Of a stretch of DNA of 64,000 nt, positions 61,364 to 64,000 are shown piece after piece. The stretch spans positions 22,448-86,447 of the forward strand of contig NZ_JACSET010000005.1 in NCBI RefSeq assembly GCF_014334325.1, read 5' to 3'. Below the pieces are notes generated by a model. That model saw nothing but the letters and a program-made list of their open reading frames with translations, was not told the origin of the DNA and did no database searches. The first letter of the stretch is position 1; every line of letters starts with the position of its first letter. The DNA comes from Treponema sp. Marseille-Q4130. GTDB lineage: Bacteria; Spirochaetota; Spirochaetia; Treponematales; Treponemataceae. Made by a program: the position numbers and the translations under genes.

Positions 61364-63007
61364 TCACACGCGGTATTTTATTTTTTTGCCGGTGCCTTCG
61401 TAATATTTTTTTCGAAGCTCCGTCACCGTATCGTCTGCGATATAGTCGTCGAAGTTCATCATGCGGTCGATGACGCCGTTCGGTGTGATTTCGACGATAC
61501 GGTTTGCGATCGACGAAATGAATTCGTGATCGTGGCTGTTGAACAGCACAACGCCCGGAAAATCTTCAAGCGCGTTGTTGAGACTTTCGATCGCTTCCAA
61601 ATCCAAATGGTTTGTCGGATCGTCGAATATGAGCACGTTCGCATTTTGCAGCATCATCTTCGAAAGCATACACCTCACTTTTTCGCCGCCGGAAAGCACT
61701 TTGACCGGCTTCAGCGATTCGTCGCCGCTGAAGAGCATCCTGCCTAAAAATCCGCGCACGTAAGCGTCGTCCTGTTCTTTCGAATACTGTTTGAGCCATT
61801 CGGTGATCGTCAAATCGTTTTCAAAATACTTGTTCGTATCGCGCGGAAGATACGAATAACTCGTCGTCTGCCCCCAAAACACTTCGCCCGAATCCGCCTT
61901 CTTTTCTCCTGCGATGATGTCGAAAAACGCCGAAATGGAATTGTGTTCGATGCCGACGAAAGCGACTTTATCGGTGCGGTTTACGATGAGCGAAAAATCT
62001 TTCAAAAGATCGACAGCGTCGGCAGCGTAATTGATTTTTTTCACTTCGAGCGTGTTGTTTCCGATGGCTCGCTCTTGGGCAAAGTGAATGTACGGAAATT
62101 TTCTACTCGTGACGGGAAGCTCTTCGAGGGCAAGCTTGTCGAGCACTTTTTTGCGGCTCGTCGCTTGTCGGCTTTTCGCCGCGTTCGACGCAAAGCGCTG
62201 GATAAATTCTCTCAAGTCGGCCATCTTGTCTTCGCGCCGTCTCGCTTGATCTTTCGCCTGCTTTTGCAGCATTTGGCTCATCTGATACCAAAAATCGTAA
62301 TTGCCGGAAAACTGCGTGATCTTTCCGTAATCGATATCGCAGACGACCGTACACACCGTATTGAGAAAGTGACGGTCGTGGCTGACGACGATGACGATGT
62401 TTTCAAAATCGAGCAAAAAATTTTCGAGCCACGTAATCGATTCGATATCGAGGCCGTTCGTCGGCTCGTCGAGCAGCAGTATGTCGGGATTTCCGAAAAT
62501 CGCCTGCGCGAGGAGGACGCGCACTTTTTGGCTTTCGTCCAAATCGCTCATCGCTTTGTCGTGATATTCTTCTTCGAGACCGAGGCCGGAAAGCATCTGT
62601 TCGATTTGATTTTCCGCTTCGTAGCCGCCGAGTTCGCCGAACTCCGCTTCGAGTTCCGACGCTTTGATACCGTCTTCTTCGGAAAAATCCGCTTTCGCGT
62701 AGATTTCGTCCCGCGCCTTCGTGCATTCGTAGAGTTTCGGATAGCCCATCATCACCGTTTCTTTGACGGAATAATCGTCGAACGCAAAGTGGTTTTGCTG
62801 CAAAACGGCCATGCGCTTTCCCTGCGCCATAGCTATAGTGCCGGTATCGTGTTCGAGTTCTCCCGAAAGCACTTTCAAAAAAGTCGATTTTCCGGCTCCG
62901 TTCGCGCCGATAATGCCGTAGCAGTTGCCCGGCGTAAATTTCACATTGACGTCTTTAAACAGCGGCTTGTCGCCGAATTTGACACTGACATCGGATACGG
63001 TTATCAC
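61364..63007 (-). CDS. ABC-F family ATPase with one degenerate ATP site
   Basis: 547-residue soluble twin-ATPase of the ribosome-associated ABC-F group, YbiT/YkpA-like. NBD1: Walker A GANGAGKST (34-42), signature reads LDESQ where LSGGQ is expected, Walker B LLLDEPTNGLD. NBD2: the Walker A position reads GIEHNSIS with no GKS/T, the signature LSGGEK is intact, and Walker B is LIFDDPTNHLD. So one composite site is intact and the other is changed on both faces. The linker (about 240-300) is charged. GTG 63007 has GGGAG six bases upstream. Confidence 0.88.
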   Translation of the reverse strand: MITVSDVSVKFGDKPLFKDVNVKFTPGNCYGIIGANGAGKSTFLKVLSGELEHDTGTIAMAQGKRMAVLQQNHFAFDDYSVKETVMMGYPKLYECTKARDEIYAKADFSEEDGIKASELEAEFGELGGYEAENQIEQMLSGLGLEEEYHDKAMSDLDESQKVRVLLAQAIFGNPDILLLDEPTNGLDIESITWLENFLLDFENIVIVVSHDRHFLNTVCTVVCDIDYGKITQFSGNYDFWYQMSQMLQKQAKDQARRREDKMADLREFIQRFASNAAKSRQATSRKKVLDKLALEELPVTSRKFPYIHFAQERAIGNNTLEVKKINYAADAVDLLKDFSLIVNRTDKVAFVGIEHNSISAFFDIIAGEKKADSGEVFWGQTTSYSYLPRDTNKYFENDLTITEWLKQYSKEQDDAYVRGFLGRMLFSGDESLKPVKVLSGGEKVRCMLSKMMLQNANVLIFDDPTNHLDLEAIESLNNALEDFPGVVLFNSHDHEFISSIANRIVEITPNGVIDRMMNFDDYIADDTVTELRKKYYEGTGKKIKYRV

Positions 63008-63027
63008 TCACAACTCCCACAGTAAAT

Positions 63028-63059
63028 TTATTAATAATTATTAAAATGATAATACACAA
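63028..63059 (-). promoter_or_regulatory. ABC-F gene promoter in an AT-rich tract
   Basis: On the minus strand: TTGTGT (63059-63054), 17-bp spacer, TATTAA (63036-63031). The leader is about 17 bases with a GGGAG site. Confidence 0.6.
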
Positions 63060-63068
63060 GCTCGCGCG

Positions 63069-64000
63069 TTATTTTTTTCCGAACAGCGATTTGATTTTAT
63101 GCCACAAGCTCTGCGACTGCAAACCTTTTTTGCTTTCGTCGTAGCGCTGCACACCGCTCCTCTTTTTCGCAGCCGACGGTTTTTGCACGTTTTGTCTTCC
63201 CCTCTCGAAAGAAGAGCTGGAAGCGCCCTGCCCTTTCGCCGAGTCGTTTTTGCGGCCGGTTTTTGCGCGGTCTTTTTTCGAAAACGGCTTCGCGCTCTTC
63301 GATTTGGAAGAAGAGCCTCCTTTGCCCTCCGTGAGCGCCGAAGCGGACTTTGCGTATTTTTCTTTATACAGCTTCATGCGCTCTTCGAAAGACATACTCT
63401 GAAGCTTTTCCGTGTCGTCTTCGGTAAAGCGCTCTTTTCGAAACGCCGATCTCTCGGATGCGCTTCCCGTTTTCCGCTTGTTACGCACTCCGCTTCGCGC
63501 ATCGCTTTTTTTCGAATCGCGTCTTCCGGAAAATTTTCCGCCGCCCGTTCCGCCTCTCCGCGAAGAAGAGCGGCCGCCTTCGTAATCTTCGCGCCAATTT
63601 TCCGTTCTGATATACACGCCTTCGCTTGCGTCGTCTCCGAGCATCGATACGTCGGCGACACGCGAGGGAATCTGCATTTCTATATAGCGCTCGATAGCCG
63701 GAAGATTGTATACGTCCTGTTCGCTGCAAAACGTGTACGCTTTGCCCGTCTTGCCTGCGCGGGCGGTGCGCCCGATGCGATGCACGTAGTTTTCCGATTC
63801 GTTCGGCAAATCGTAATTGACGACCATCGCCAAATCGTGCACGTCGATACCGCGCGCGGCGACGTCGGTTGCAACGAGGATCGAAACGCTTCCGTCTTTA
63901 AATCGGTTCAGCACTTGCAGCCGTTTCGACTGCGGCAAATCACCGATGATGAATTCGCTTTTAAAACCGTTTTTGACGAGCCGCTTCGAAACGACTTCGC
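63069..64000 (-). CDS. DEAD-box RNA helicase, C-terminal part (cut by the window edge)
   Basis: Only the 3' part is present; the frame is open to 64000 and the N-terminal half with the DEAD motif lies outside. The RecA-like domain 2 has SILVATDVAARGIDV and YVHRIGRTARAGKTG. Beyond it lies a long, very basic tail rich in Arg, Ser, Gly and Lys (about the last 190 residues), as in RhlE- or CsdA-like helicases that bind RNA through a flexible tail. Confidence 0.9.
   Translation of the reverse strand, partial: EVVSKRLVKNGFKSEFIIGDLPQSKRLQVLNRFKDGSVSILVATDVAARGIDVHDLAMVVNYDLPNESENYVHRIGRTARAGKTGKAYTFCSEQDVYNLPAIERYIEMQIPSRVADVSMLGDDASEGVYIRTENWREDYEGGRSSSRRGGTGGGKFSGRRDSKKSDARSGVRNKRKTGSASERSAFRKERFTEDDTEKLQSMSFEERMKLYKEKYAKSASALTEGKGGSSSKSKSAKPFSKKDRAKTGRKNDSAKGQGASSSSFERGRQNVQKPSAAKKRSGVQRYDESKKGLQSQSLWHKIKSLFGKK

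Overview
The window looks like the chromosome of a treponeme (spirochaete) of roughly balanced base composition, not the AT-rich T. denticola type. The evidence is a spirochaete FlgE with the cross-linking Cys178/Lys165 pair, an FlbB collar protein, two adjacent FlaA sheath proteins, a CarD-like regulator beside ispDF, a hexokinase, and a division cluster running mraZ-rsmH-ftsL-murF-ftsW-ftsQ-ftsA-ftsZ into dprA-topA-xerC-hslVU-flgBC-fliE. I cannot assign the species.

Layout. 1-439: structured direct repeats, then thiI (+). 1690-4510: a glycolipid glycosyltransferase and an outer-membrane beta-barrel (-). 4854-7669: family 4 uracil-DNA glycosylase and priA (+), ending at a two-way terminator. 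7812-11982: the flbB-fliK-flgD-flgE hook operon (-). 12055-15736: hexokinase (-) divergent from carD-ispDF (+). 15827-20996: a 1481-residue membrane-anchored coiled-coil protein and a HAD phosphatase (-). 21212-25406: fhs with two small membrane proteins (-), divergent from tetR, a flavodoxin-ferredoxin protein and a DUF2141 protein (+). 25419-43171: one long minus-strand run of division, DNA-processing, protease and basal-body genes. 43326-45682: an unknown conserved gene and the flaA pair. 46084-57935: an accessory region with two ABC half-exporters and their TetR, an esterase, a DUF421 protein, a class M-like sirtuin and a broken remnant of a second copy, a DNA glycosylase-like gene, an AT-rich ketopantoate-reductase-like gene, and an anion transporter with a UroD-like methyltransferase. 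58079-64000: uvrD/pcrA-type helicase, a beta-propeller protein, an ABC-F ATPase and the 3' part of a DEAD-box helicase gene.

Regulation read from the sequence. Many promoters are near-consensus sigma-70 with a 16-18 bp spacer. At thiI, udg, hexokinase, carD, fhs and uvrD the -10 hexamer ends only 6-9 bases before the ATG and no ribosome-binding site is visible, so leaderless mRNAs are predicted. mraZ has a four-repeat MraZ box in its leader. Both tetR genes have palindromes in or beside their promoters. A dispersed family of hairpin-rich repeats occupies many gene junctions, including inverted copies on both sides of the flaA pair.

The flagellar genes that form one superoperon in Borrelia are split here: flgB-flgC-fliE stops at a convergent accessory cassette where fliF would be expected, and flbB-fliK-flgD-flgE stands alone 13 kb away. 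I saw no tRNA, rRNA, CRISPR array or insertion sequence.
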